DNA of 64,000 nt from Hirudo medicinalis (taxonomy: Eukaryota; Annelida; Clitellata; Hirudinida; Hirudinidae), in NCBI GenBank assembly GCA_011800805.1, contig MPNW01000165.1, positions 32,674 to 96,673 of the forward strand. Direction: 5' to 3'. The translations under genes and the position numbers were made by a program. The notes below the pieces were generated by a model that saw only the letters and a list, made by a program, of their open reading frames with translations, made no database searches and was not told the origin of the DNA. Of this stretch, positions 1-10,719 are shown piece by piece (position 1 is the first letter of the stretch; each line of letters opens with the position of its first letter).

Positions 1-11
1 ACATCAACAAT

Positions 12-49
<38 letters not shown>

Positions 50-129
50 CGACGACGACGACGACGACGACAACAACGACAACAACGACAACAACAACGA
101 CAACAACGACAACAACAACGACAACAAAC
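1..129. repeat. (CAA)n/(CGA)n microsatellite
   Basis: Runs of CAA, then CGA, then mixed CAACGA triplets lead directly into the first recognised ATG of the methyltransferase gene. The repeat stays open in the frame of that ATG, so the real start could lie upstream of the window and the repeat could be translated, but nothing else supports that. Confidence 0.9.
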
Positions 130-3100
130 ATGAACCCGGGCAACATGTCAGCTACTGAGGTCATGGAAATTGTGATGGGTTTCCAAAAAACACAGGTGAC
201 TGAACATTATTTTTATTAGTTTAAAAATTAATTTACAATTGAAATTAATTTGAGCCCCTTTTATATTAACATTAATATGATAACATGATATTAATATATT
301 ATACTCCGTCATATTATTATTTAATATTATATTATGTCATATTAATATTTAAACTTTAACAATTTCAAATAAATTGAATAACTGAGTGAAATCAAAACAA
401 CCTATTTCAGCTGTCATAAACAGGTTGAACGTTAAGGAATTAAATTCGGTAATAATTAAAAATTAAATAAATGAAGTATTCAAATAATAAAAATTATTAT
501 TAATTATAATAATTATTATTAAAAAATATATATATATATTGTAATAAAAAATAAAAATAATTGTTATTAAAAAAATAATTGTTATAAAAAAATAATATTT
601 ATTATTAATTGTTATTGTTATTAATAAAATAATAACAATTATTATTACTTATTTATTGTTATTTTTTAATATTAATATTATTAAATAGTATATATTAAAT
701 ATATAATAATATTATAATATTATTGTATATATTAAATATATAATAATATTATAATATTATTATTAAATATTATATGTATATATTAAATATATAATAATAT
801 TATAATATTATTATTGTTATTATTATTTATTAAATTATATTAATAATATTATAAATATTAAATAATAATAATTATTATTATTACTTACGAGAATATCACA
901 TTACGAGGTCACAGATTAAAGATAACATTGTCCATCAAATTATAGATACATTTCAAAGATAATGCAAAGGATGCAGTTACTGTTTTTATTTTGATTAGAT
1001 TCGGTTCCTCTGCCCTTGAACATCGAAATATATAAAATATCAATTGATTGGCACAATGGGTTGCGTTCCTGCGTGCGAAATAACAACCGTCGTAATGGGT
1101 CATGTTCGAAACCCAGCCTTCACCGCCAGGGAGCGGCATCGGGTGGGGCGCTATATAAATGGTGGAAGAGTTTAAAAAGTGTCTTCGAATCCTGTTCGGA
1201 TATATAAGGCAGTCAAAAGATGAAAAATTGATCTGATAAATACTGTAATTACTCGTAGCGTGTCGCGTTCGAAACCCAGCTTGCACCGCCGCAAGGGCCT
1301 TGGGAAGAAGAGCTACACAATCACATACTATACATAATGCGATTAACGATTAACAAAAAGCGATGCACTAAGACGATACACATGGCGCTATATAAATGAA
1401 TTAGAAGTACAAAGAAGTACATCTGCAGTGGAATTCATCACGTTTAAATAATAGCATAATTAATTATGTTATATTATGTAATTGACTCTAAAATACCTAC
1501 CTATCCCCAAATACATCCACAACATCATTCAAAGTGACCTTCACCTCTAGGTCCTGTATACTGCCACAACCCTGGGCATCTTCGAGGAATTGACCCACTC
1601 CATGTCACCCATGTCCGCCTACATGCTCGCCTGCAGACTGGGACTTGATCCTGACGCCACTGAAAGACTTCTCAATGCCTGCTCTGCCCTCAGCCTCCTC
1701 AAAAAGTCGTACACTTCCAACAGGCTAGGTGAGGAGCTGGTGGGTGGTGGGTGTTGAATGGCACGATTCTAATTTTAACTTCTGGATTTTCCAGATAATG
1801 ACAATAATAATTATTATTAATGTCATGTTACCATTAAAATTATAATTAAGGTTAAATTAAGTTATTTATAATTAAGGTATTGCACTAAAGGTATTGCAAG
1901 ACACGTTGTTTTTGTATGTGTGAGCATATGTTGAAGTGCATGAGGTGTATGTGTAAATGTATCATGATATAATTCCAGTAAAATATGACATATCATCAAT
2001 AATCATTATTTTTCAAATAAAACCTATAATTGTCTCCGAGAGGAATGTGTACTTATAAATTAGATCCTCCTAAAAATACAGAAACATAATAACTTCTTAA
2101 TTTTTTTCAGTCCATGTTTTTTGACATTCTCAGGTATTTTTAGAAATTATGGCGAAATTTAAGAATGATATTGAAATTGATGGAAATTCCACGGAAGTTT
2201 CTGAAAAACTTTCAATAAAAAAATAAATAATTCATTAAAATTCAAATGAAACAGGAATTGGATGTTAATGCGAAACACATCTTCGAACTTCGAGACCTTA
2301 AAACGTGGAATAAAAATACATTTATTTATTCCATTTAAATCCAACAAATTGTCAGACGCAACCCACACATTGCGACCTCTTCGTGTGGTAACCATAGCAA
2401 TCGCATTGGTTACATTTTTCTTGTTTTTTGTTTTTATTTCTTGTTTTTGGTTCATTTTGAGCAATTTTATTCAACCAAGCATGTTATTATTGCAATAACA
2501 AACACAGCACAATAAAGCAACACGAACCAAATAAATAACTCAAGGGTCAGCCTTAAGGAAACACATGCTTCTGCTATCAGACTGACCCTCATTAACATGT
2601 TACAAGTAGGCACCGTAAGGACAAAAGTAAATAAATGAACCACTTAAAGAATGCCGCGCAAATTTTAAAATTTTAATTCAAATTTTTAGCAGTTAATTGA
2701 TTAATAATTGCAAGAAAGTAAAATGACATTGTAATGTCATAACATTAATTACGCATTTTCATTGCACTTATTTTGTTATGCAAGCAACACAAATAATATT
2801 AATACATAGTATATTTTGTAATACACATTAATACTTTATTGGATTTAATGTTTCTTACGATGTTGTGATGTCATCTTACGATAAATGTAACTGCTTAATT
2901 TTTACAGCCGTTTACAAAAACACTCCTTGCGCTGAAATGTTTTTGGCGAGTTCAGGTCCAGCGTCAATGAAGCCTCTGATTGCCAAAGTTGGGGACTTGT
3001 ATGCACTTTATGGCCAGTTGAAGAAGGGCGTGAAAGAGGGTAAGACATTTGAATGTTGTTCAATTAGCTGAATATAAAGTTTGAAAATTAATTAATTAAT

Positions 3101-3564
3101 TGAATATCACATTCGAATGTTGTTGAATTACTGAATATCACATTGAAATGTTGTTTAATTGCTGAACATCGCATTTAAATGTCATTCACTTAACCGAATA
3201 ACGCATGTGAAGCTTTCAAAGCTTTCAAACTCACCTAAGTTCGTAGCATCATCGTCTGCTCATAAACACTTGACAAATAAAAAAATTAATTTTGCTATCA
3301 GTCCGAAATGATTGCCTCTCGCACACATCCTTAAGCTAACTAAGATGGTTACCATCTCCTAGAACTCAACAGCCACACGTGCACCAAAAATAGCGCACAC
3401 TCAGTCTAGACATGTAATTTTTTTAATTAACAACCCAATTTTAGACCACTTTTTACGGGAATTTTGATTTAATGTCTCAAAATCGACTTTATTATTATTA
3501 TTTGTATTCACGATATCACCATCATCATCAATATAATTATCGTTATCGTTATTATTATTTTCAC

Positions 3565-3624
<60 letters not shown>

Positions 3625-4687
3625 CGTAATTATTACTATTATTATTCATTTGTTATTGGCCACTCATAAACCAAAGCTTGTCTGAAACCAACTCGTTTCA
3701 TATTTTTTTGCAATTTTTGACTTTGTTTATTTCGTGAAATTGATTAATGACGTATTTAACAAATAAATCATAATTTTGCATCCCTCAGAAACGTCTCTCG
3801 CAACTGAATTATTATTTCTCGACAAATCAACTGTTCGAGATTAATTTTAAATTATTTGTCCTCATTAATTAAGCACCATCCTTAGCTAAAATCAATCAAT
3901 TTAAAATTTAAAACTAAAATCAATTTTTCACATTCCGATAGTTTTTGTTTTTTTATTCGACAGAGAAATATTTCGGGTTGAGAAATTATTAATGAATGAA
4001 TAAATATTTACTTTTGAATAAGTGAATATTAAATTATATTAAGTATTATTACTGAATAAGCAAATATTTATTGTTGAATAATCTTGTGGCATCCACACTT
4101 GACATAGCATTTGATGAAAGATGTCATATTTAGCAGCTATTCATTCACTCAAGTTGTTTTTTTTTTTAGCACACAACAACTTTCAACATTACTTTTTACT
4201 TTTTATTATTTTTTTTTAGTACTTATTAAGTTCTTTCCTCTCAGTTTGTCTGCACAACATTCTACCCATTTTTGATCGAATAAATTTCAACCCCATCCAC
4301 TTGTCCTCATCGTCATCATTATCAAAGTCATGACGACGTCGTGCCATCGTCATCACCATCGTCATCGTCATCGTCATCGTCGTCATCATCGTCATCATCG
4401 TCATCATCGTCATCATCATCAGCATCATCAGCATCATCAGCATCATCAGCATCATCAGCATCATCAGCATCATCAGCATCATCAGCATCATCAGCATCAT
4501 CAGCATCATCAGCATCATCAGCATCATCAGCNGGCAAATCCTGATCAATTAACGCATCCATAAAGCATATCAGCATCATCATCATCATCAGCATCATCAT
4601 CATCAGCATCATCAGCATCATCAGCATCATCAGCATCATCAGCATCATCAGCATCATCAGCATCATCAGCATCATCAGCATCATCAG

Positions 4688-4729
<42 letters not shown>

Positions 4730-6982
4730 TATGATTATCCGGATGATCGTTGATCCTATCAACTCATTTGAGAGCATTCTCAATAAAACATTCTCAAAAT
4801 ATTTACATTTTGAACCGTTGAAACAATACATCGAAGTAAGCCACTTCAAAACTTGTCTCTGTAAATATGTACTTACATAAAACCAGCCACTTTAATAAGC
4901 TAGCGATAAAAACATACCTAATTGAATAACTGAGCCAAATGAATATACAGCGTATTAAATTGAATATTCATATTTCATCAATATTCAACATTTAAGGCAA
5001 GAGACAGTTGAATTCAGCTCTGGGCAATGGTGACCACTGCTTCACCAAGGGCAATGGTTTCTACTGCAACGATGAGAAGCAGGTTGAGTTCCTTCAAACC
5101 ATGCACATGTTCTCGAGAGGTGACGCTCCATCCGTCCTCATGACCTTTGACCTTTCACCCTTCAAGACCGCCGTTGACCTTGGAGGTCATTGTTATTTGT
5201 ATTCATGATTTTGATAATTTTTGTTAATGTTATTATTATTATTATCATTGTTGTTGTTATTATTATTATTATTATTATTATTTCTATTAGTATTTGTAAT
5301 TTTGAGAAGCATGAATGGCTGGAAATGCAAAAAAGCAGTACTAAAGTAAAATAAATGTTGGCTTTAAAAATTCAGCTCTTTGAAGTTGCAAATATTTGGT
5401 AATTATCATTCTTTAACATTTCGAAAGTCATTCAAAATTATTCATTCATTCGTATACATAATTATGCATGCACACGTATTCATAATTATTCATTCACATG
5501 TATTGATAATTATTCATTCACACTTATTCATAATTATTCATTCACACGTATTCATAATTAATCATTCACACGTATTCATAATTAATCATTCACGCGTATT
5601 CATAATTATTCATTCACGCGTATTCATAATTAATCATTCACACGTATTCATAATTTCATTTTTATGCATTTATTTACCTATTAAATACAAGTTTTGGCGT
5701 TCTATTTAACGGTTTTAAGAAGACAAACCTCACTGACCTCAAATGGTGGACAATGCTAACCTATGTTCGTTATTAACAACATAGTTAAATTTTAAATTAA
5801 CTAATATATTAGATATTGTAATAAAATTATTTACCGACTTTTAAGGGGGCACAGGAGCCTTTGGTCTGTCCCTGGCTACAAAGTACCCCTCCATGGATGT
5901 AACTGTGTCTGATTTAGATCACGTGGTCAACAGCAGACATCACTTCTTGCTCGACGACTTGCCGCAAAATCTCAAGTTTGAATCGAGTAAGTTGGTGATA
6001 AGTTGTTAATTGCGGTTAAAAATATAAAATTAATAGTTAATAATTACGATTAATTATTATTTTATAATAATAATAATAATAATAATAGTTATTATTTTTT
6101 TATTATATAGTTATTATTATTTATTATTTATAATACTAATAGTTATTATTATTGTTTTTATTTTATATAACAATTTAATAACAACAATGATAGATTCTAT
6201 AGTGATTTGTATTTATGTGATTGATTAATAGAGTTTTAATCAAAAATAAAAATTATCATAAATTCACCAGTCGTCATTTCAAATTTTTTAACAATTCAGG
6301 TCCTTATTTACTTATATTTTCTTTAAAATATATTTTTTGTAATGATAAATTTATAATTTATTAGAATTGATTATGTCAAATTAATGAAATCAAGCGACAT
6401 CGAAAAGATTTGATCGCCAATTAAAAACGCCGTTTTGTTCGCCGCTAGAGGACTTCTTCGAAGCTCCTCTGACACCAGCTGACCTGTACATTCTCAGTCA
6501 CGTGGTCCACGACTGGGGTGATGAGTCATTGGATGTTTTGCTTAAAAAAGTCTACGAGGCAGTCAATCCAGGTAGTAATGCCTTCTTCTTTGGTAATTTT
6601 TCTGAATATTTTAGAATGTATAAGTAAATGTATTTTCTCCTTTCTTAATAAGAAATATATAAATAAGTTAACTTTATTGAAATAACTATAATTACTTTCA
6701 TTATAATTAAGTTGACTTTACTGAACACCAGGGGGGGCCCTTCTAGTTCTGGAAAAAGTCCTTAACGACGATAAAGACGGTCCACTGATGACCTTAATAT
6801 TCGACCTTGGGATTTTGGTAGCTGCTGGAGGTCGCGAAAGAACAGCCAGCGAGTACAAGCAGCTTCTAAACGGGCATGGCTTCGTGGACGTTCAAATCAA
6901 GCGGCTGTCAGAAGCCCGCTTCCGAGACGCCATTTTGGCTCTGAAACCGGAAGTGAAATGCCGCGAATCAGTCATCCAATGA
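130..6982 (+). CDS. ASMT/ASMTL-like SAM-dependent O-methyltransferase, 7 exons
   Basis: Transfers a methyl group from S-adenosylmethionine to a hydroxyl substrate, as in the acetylserotonin O-methyltransferase and ASMTL C-terminal family; the substrate cannot be read here. Exons by phase: 130-195, 1551-1728, 2908-3039, 4997-5185, 5846-5986, 6449-6571, 6732-6982. They join in frame to 359 residues, the usual length of this domain. Seen: an N-terminal helical dimerisation region (GFQKTQVLYTATTLGIFEEL, residues about 17-36), the SAM-binding DLGGGTGAFG loop split across exons 4 and 5 (about 185), SHVVHDW (251-257) whose His is the family's catalytic base, and GGALLVLEKVL followed by GGRERTASEYKQLL. 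No Maf domain, found at the N-terminus of vertebrate ASMTL, is present within the window; it could lie to the left. A start at 145 is also possible. The gene is simple ASMT-type or the right half of ASMTL. Confidence 0.88.
1044..1400 (+). mobile_element. Two adjacent SINE-like copies, methyltransferase intron 1
   Basis: Two stretches share a tRNA-like head with a pol III B-box-like core (GTTCGAAAC at 1104-1112 and 1267-1275, each followed by CCAGC) and the tail GCGCTATATAAATG (1148 and 1385). The same tail occurs at 50212, and a related head near 32030. This fits a tRNA-derived SINE family. Family name, exact ends and target-site duplications were not determined. Confidence 0.65.
2459..2661 (+). 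repeat. Dispersed ~200-bp repeat, copy 1
   Basis: From GAGCAATTTTATTCAAC through the segment ending AAAGAATGCCGCGCAA, this sequence is nearly identical to the reverse complement of 41049-41248. The core shared run covers the CAAGGGTCAGCCTTAAGGAA block and the AGTAGGCACCGTAAG block. It lies in intron 2 of the methyltransferase gene. Short, non-coding and dispersed, it fits a MITE or SINE; terminal repeats were not confirmed. Confidence 0.8.
3490..3650. repeat. (TTA)n microsatellite in methyltransferase intron 3
   Basis: A long run of TTA/ATT triplets with a few interruptions inside the intron between exons at 2908-3039 and 4997-5185. It produces poly-Asn and poly-Tyr reading frames that are not genes. 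Confidence 0.9.
4330..4735. repeat. (ATC)n and (CATCATCAG)n repeat with one N
   Basis: CATCGT and ATC triplets are followed by many copies of a 9-base CATCATCAG unit. The array is broken at 4532 by a single N and a short non-repeat stretch (4533-4570), then resumes with the same unit. This looks like a collapsed or imperfectly joined array. Long poly-Asp/Ala, poly-Met and poly-His frames here are artefacts. Confidence 0.9.
5441..5655. repeat. 24-bp minisatellite in methyltransferase intron 4
   Basis: About nine head-to-tail copies of a 24-base unit, CACACGTATTCATAATTATT plus CATT, with scattered substitutions such as CACGCG for CACACG. It is intronic (between exons ending 5185 and starting 5846). 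Confidence 0.85.
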
Positions 6983-8249
6983 GAAGAGGGGTGATTGGTT
7001 GCCTGCCTAAACAGGGGGATTCACAGATTGCTGGGTGTCGAGAAAGCTATCACATCGATTCATATTTTGGCCAAAACGTTTTCGTAGCTTTGCAGTGCAT
7101 TTAATTACTAACTAACCGAACAATCAGTTAATCAATTTATCAAGCACTTAACTGCTCAATTACAGACTTAAGCATTAAATAATTCAGAAGAGCCAAGGTC
7201 ATCTTAGAAAAAGACATTTTGACTTGGGCAGTTTCATCTACTTACCGCCAGGAGTGCCAAACATTTGAACGGTTGAGAATGAACTCCAAGAATGATTTAC
7301 TGAAGTTATATACATATATATTTAGATTTTAATATTTCTGGTGATAATCATCATATTCTCGCAAGCTTTCTGTAAGAGAAAGAAGAATTTTCATATACGC
7401 AACATCTATGAACTGATTTTCAGTTTTTTCGTTTGTAATGCTTTTCATGCCCGACGGTATTTCATCGTGTTTATACAAATTGCATTCTTTTGTAATCTAC
7501 GTCGGAATATTGGTTTGACATCTTGAGAATAAAGTTCTATGAAAATTTTCACTCAGTAATTCTTGAAGCAAAACTAGGTTTCAAAGGGAGTCATTGATGA
7601 TCGTTGACTTCCATCCATAGTTCATTTTAGTTATGAGGAACTAACAAAAAACTAGATATCTAAAACTTTGCTAAAACTAAATTATTCCAAATTTTAATAC
7701 CACATTTGCGACAATTATCCGTAGGCAGAGAAGACATTACAAGGGACTTTTTTTGCAAAATGTAATTTTTAGACCGTAACAGTGGCCACTAAGTGAATTA
7801 GGACGATTAAATAAACACGCAGGACTGAAGGATCAATTTCCGTTCCTTAGACACGATCAGATGCCGAGAACCAAAAATCGCACGAGCATGACGATCAGAA
7901 AAAGTCAATAATCGAATTAATAAGCGCAACAGTGGATGGAAAATTCCGTAAAGAGCAGTCAATTCAGAACATTACAACGGCTCGCGATAATAAGAAGGTA
8001 ACTCGTGCAGTCCGAACGGGGAAAGTTCATGACCCGTTCGACAAAAGAGATTGATTTCCTACAAGAAATATATCGTCTCATCGTTATGTTTCAGCATTAA
8101 AAAAACATCGTCCCTGTTTACGCAAGACTCGTCGCGTCCCTGCATTCGAACCTTCGTTCGGGATTCGAGAGTCGAGTAAAAACGAAAAATAAAAAATCCA
8201 AAAATAGTGAATGTGGCAACAAAAATAACTAAGATCATTCTGAGGTCCA
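6983..8249. other. Convergent 3' intergenic region
   Basis: Lies between the stop codons of the plus-strand methyltransferase and minus-strand KMT5A. It holds an AATAAA for the methyltransferase at 7528. No other gene, RNA or repeat was recognised; short open frames here lack support. Confidence 0.7.
7528..7533 (+). terminator. Candidate polyadenylation signal of methyltransferase
   Basis: The hexamer AATAAA lies 546 bases after the methyltransferase stop codon and is the first clear one downstream. Confidence 0.45.
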
Positions 8250-10106
8250 TCAGAGGGCGAGCCATGGATGGTCCCGGAGAGACTCTTTCCTCCTGTCGCC
8301 GTAGTCGTACAGCAGCTCCTCCCCTCGCTCGATCATCTTGTTGGCCACGAGGACGAGCCTAGGGACGCCTCGGACGTCCACCACGGTCGTCTTGCAGTTC
8401 GGATTCAAACGACTGTGGTTCACCAGCCTCCCCAGCCGACCGGTTTCCTCGGTAGCGTCGATGCTGCAAATCGATCGATCAACATCGTCCATTTTTTACT
8501 TTTCTTAATTAATTATAAATTCACTTAATTATTTTACAATTATCTCATCTTAATTATTCTGATTATCATGCATTATTGGTTGATATGAAATAGCAAATGT
8601 TAACACAAAACAAATTACCACCGTAAATATGCAGACGTCACGAAATTCCTTACCAGTATCGCTTGCTGTTGTGACTGAAGTAGTACATGTAGCAACCGTA
8701 CGAAGGAGAAAGTTTGTACTGAGATTCTCTTTGTTTGGCGGTCGAGAGTTCAATGAGGTCACCGGCATATTCGACCATGAACTCTCCCCTGCTGAACGAC
8801 CTTTTGGCAACAACTCCACGACCTTTGCCAGTGATTTGGACGACCTGATGTAAAGATGTTAAGTTCAGAGATGTCTTGATATCGAAGATGCCCAGACCGT
8901 TTGCATTTCCAAACAAATATTTTAATATAAAAATATTAAAAAAATATATTAAAAATCAAGCTCTTAATTGGGCATCATTGAATATACTGAGCATCAGTAT
9001 ATGTAATAATTAAGGCAATTTAAGCTCCATTAGTACGCTCATGTATTTATTCTCAATCAACCGACAAACTAATAAAACAAATGAACTGCAAGGGGACTTG
9101 AGATAAAAGTTGCACTGTTAAGACTTCGACAGCATCAAAACGGCAAGACTTTCCAAACCTCCAAGTCTTCATCTCCAGTCTCTCTGGTTTGATCGACGAT
9201 CATTCTCTGAAGTTCTTCTTGTTCTTTTTTCTGGAAACAACCAACTTGAGGGTGAAGAAGTGCAGGTTGCAGGGGTGAAGATGGATTGTATGTTTTGATA
9301 ACTATGTTTTGTCGACACATCTATCATTGGCATCCAATGACCGATACTTTAACGAGCCGTTTGCAACTTTGCAATAACATTTAGAAATTATTGCAAACAA
9401 AATTATACCATCTTTTGCAAATAAACCAATCTTTCAAATTTGTAAATACAGTTAATTAAATCAATAATAATGCTAATATATGTAGCAAAACATATAATTT
9501 TTAACATATAATGTAAGATGTGATGCAAGCATATAAAGAATAAAAAAACCTTAATTTCTTTTTCCGTAGTTCTACCACTTCTACGTTGACTTAGGTAATC
9601 TGTTATCTTACGCTGGTCTGCATTCAACTCTGTAGGTGGCCTGAAAAAGTCAGGCAGGGTCATAACTGGGCTGAGTAGATACAAAACATGACAAATACAT
9701 GATCATAAACAGAGCATTGTACATTGCAAAGTATTTTGTATTTTTTATGGTTTGCATACTAACAAACTTACTTGTTCTTTCTTGTTGTGAGTCTAGGTGG
9801 AGGTACAGAAAGAGACCGTCGAGAAATGCCAGAAGCAAGATGTCTAGATTTTCTGGTTTCTGATTTATTTAACTAATTAAACTACTGAAGGTTTTGCCAG
9901 ACATATTACATCTGCCTACCTGGAATTATTAAATTTTCCTTTGCATCTTGCAAATGTTTATCGTCCTCTCTGCTTTCAGTTTGCACTTCCAGAGAATTTT
10001 TGAAATACACGGCAATGTTACTCTCTTCTTTTGTAGACGATTTCCCCTTCGATTTAGCATTTTTTGAGGATGAAATTTTCTTTTTGCGAGTCGTCAGAGT
10101 CGTCAT
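8250..10106 (-). CDS. KMT5A: Histone H4K20 monomethyltransferase KMT5A (PR-Set7/SETD8)
   Basis: Nuclear SET-domain enzyme that monomethylates histone H4 Lys20, with roles in chromosome condensation and replication control. Minus-strand exons 10106-9920, 9859-9772, 9640-9550, 9230-9159, 8844-8654 and 8463-8250 join in frame to 280 residues. Seen: a basic, Ser/Lys-rich N-terminus; KITDYLSQRRSGR, matching the family segment just before the SET region; then, from about residue 146, GKGRGVVA, the substrate-site segment FMVEYAGDLIE, GCYMYYF, CIDATEET-GRLGRLVNHS and the closing ELLYDYGDR with terminal HPWL. The NHS and YDY signatures of SET active sites are intact, so the enzyme should be catalytic. 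The protein is shorter than vertebrate KMT5A because of a reduced N-terminus. The start is the first Met of the 5' exon; an upstream coding exon cannot be excluded. Confidence 0.93.
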
Positions 10107-10719
10107 AGTTTTAAAATGCAGTAGAGCTTACAAATTACAAAAGATGCAACAAAAATTCTGGATGCAAGTCAAAAATTAATACGGCCTCTGAACAATATTT
10201 ACATTCACTGTTACCGCTATTCGACGATTGAATTAATCGAGAAAATGTGAAATCGTTTATTAATAATATATAAAATTTTAAAAATATAAAGCAAATCTGT
10301 GTACGCCGCTGTAATTCAATTAAGAAATCCCAGCACAACAAAACAATTTTGAAGCTGGATTTTAAAAATCCAATTCAAATAAGTAAGAGAAACACGTGTA
10401 TTTCTTGCTAATTTTTTTAGACGGTAGAATGTGATAGTAAAATATTTAGATGTTAAATTATAAAAGCAATTTTTAAAATATTTTAAATTTTTTGAAGATT
10501 AAATGACCACTTATTATTTTGTTTTGATTGTTGAATATTTGTGAGCACCTAATCATTTTAAGATCAAATATATTTAAGTTGATCACATGTAAAAATGCTG
10601 GATTTGAAGCGTAATGCCTTTACCATCTTTCAATATTGTTATTACACTGCACAAATACTCCTACTAGTAAACTGTTAAAATTCAATCGTCGAGTCTTCGA
10701 TTTCAAGATTAATTGGAAA
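10107..10719. other. Intergenic region between SLC13-like gene and KMT5A
   Basis: A 613-base spacer between two head-to-tail minus-strand genes. It should contain the KMT5A promoter and the SLC13-like 3' UTR. I see no convincing TATA box, poly(A) hexamer or RNA gene. Confidence 0.5.

Noticed and set aside
4216..4849. Long open frames of poly-Met, Asp/Ala and His on both strands
   Set aside because: They are reading frames of the ATC/CATCATCAG repeat inside a methyltransferase intron.
8059..8265. Small hydrophobic open frame (MARPLMDLRMILVIF...)
   Set aside because: Overlaps the KMT5A stop in another frame and lies in its 3' UTR; no splice or family support.
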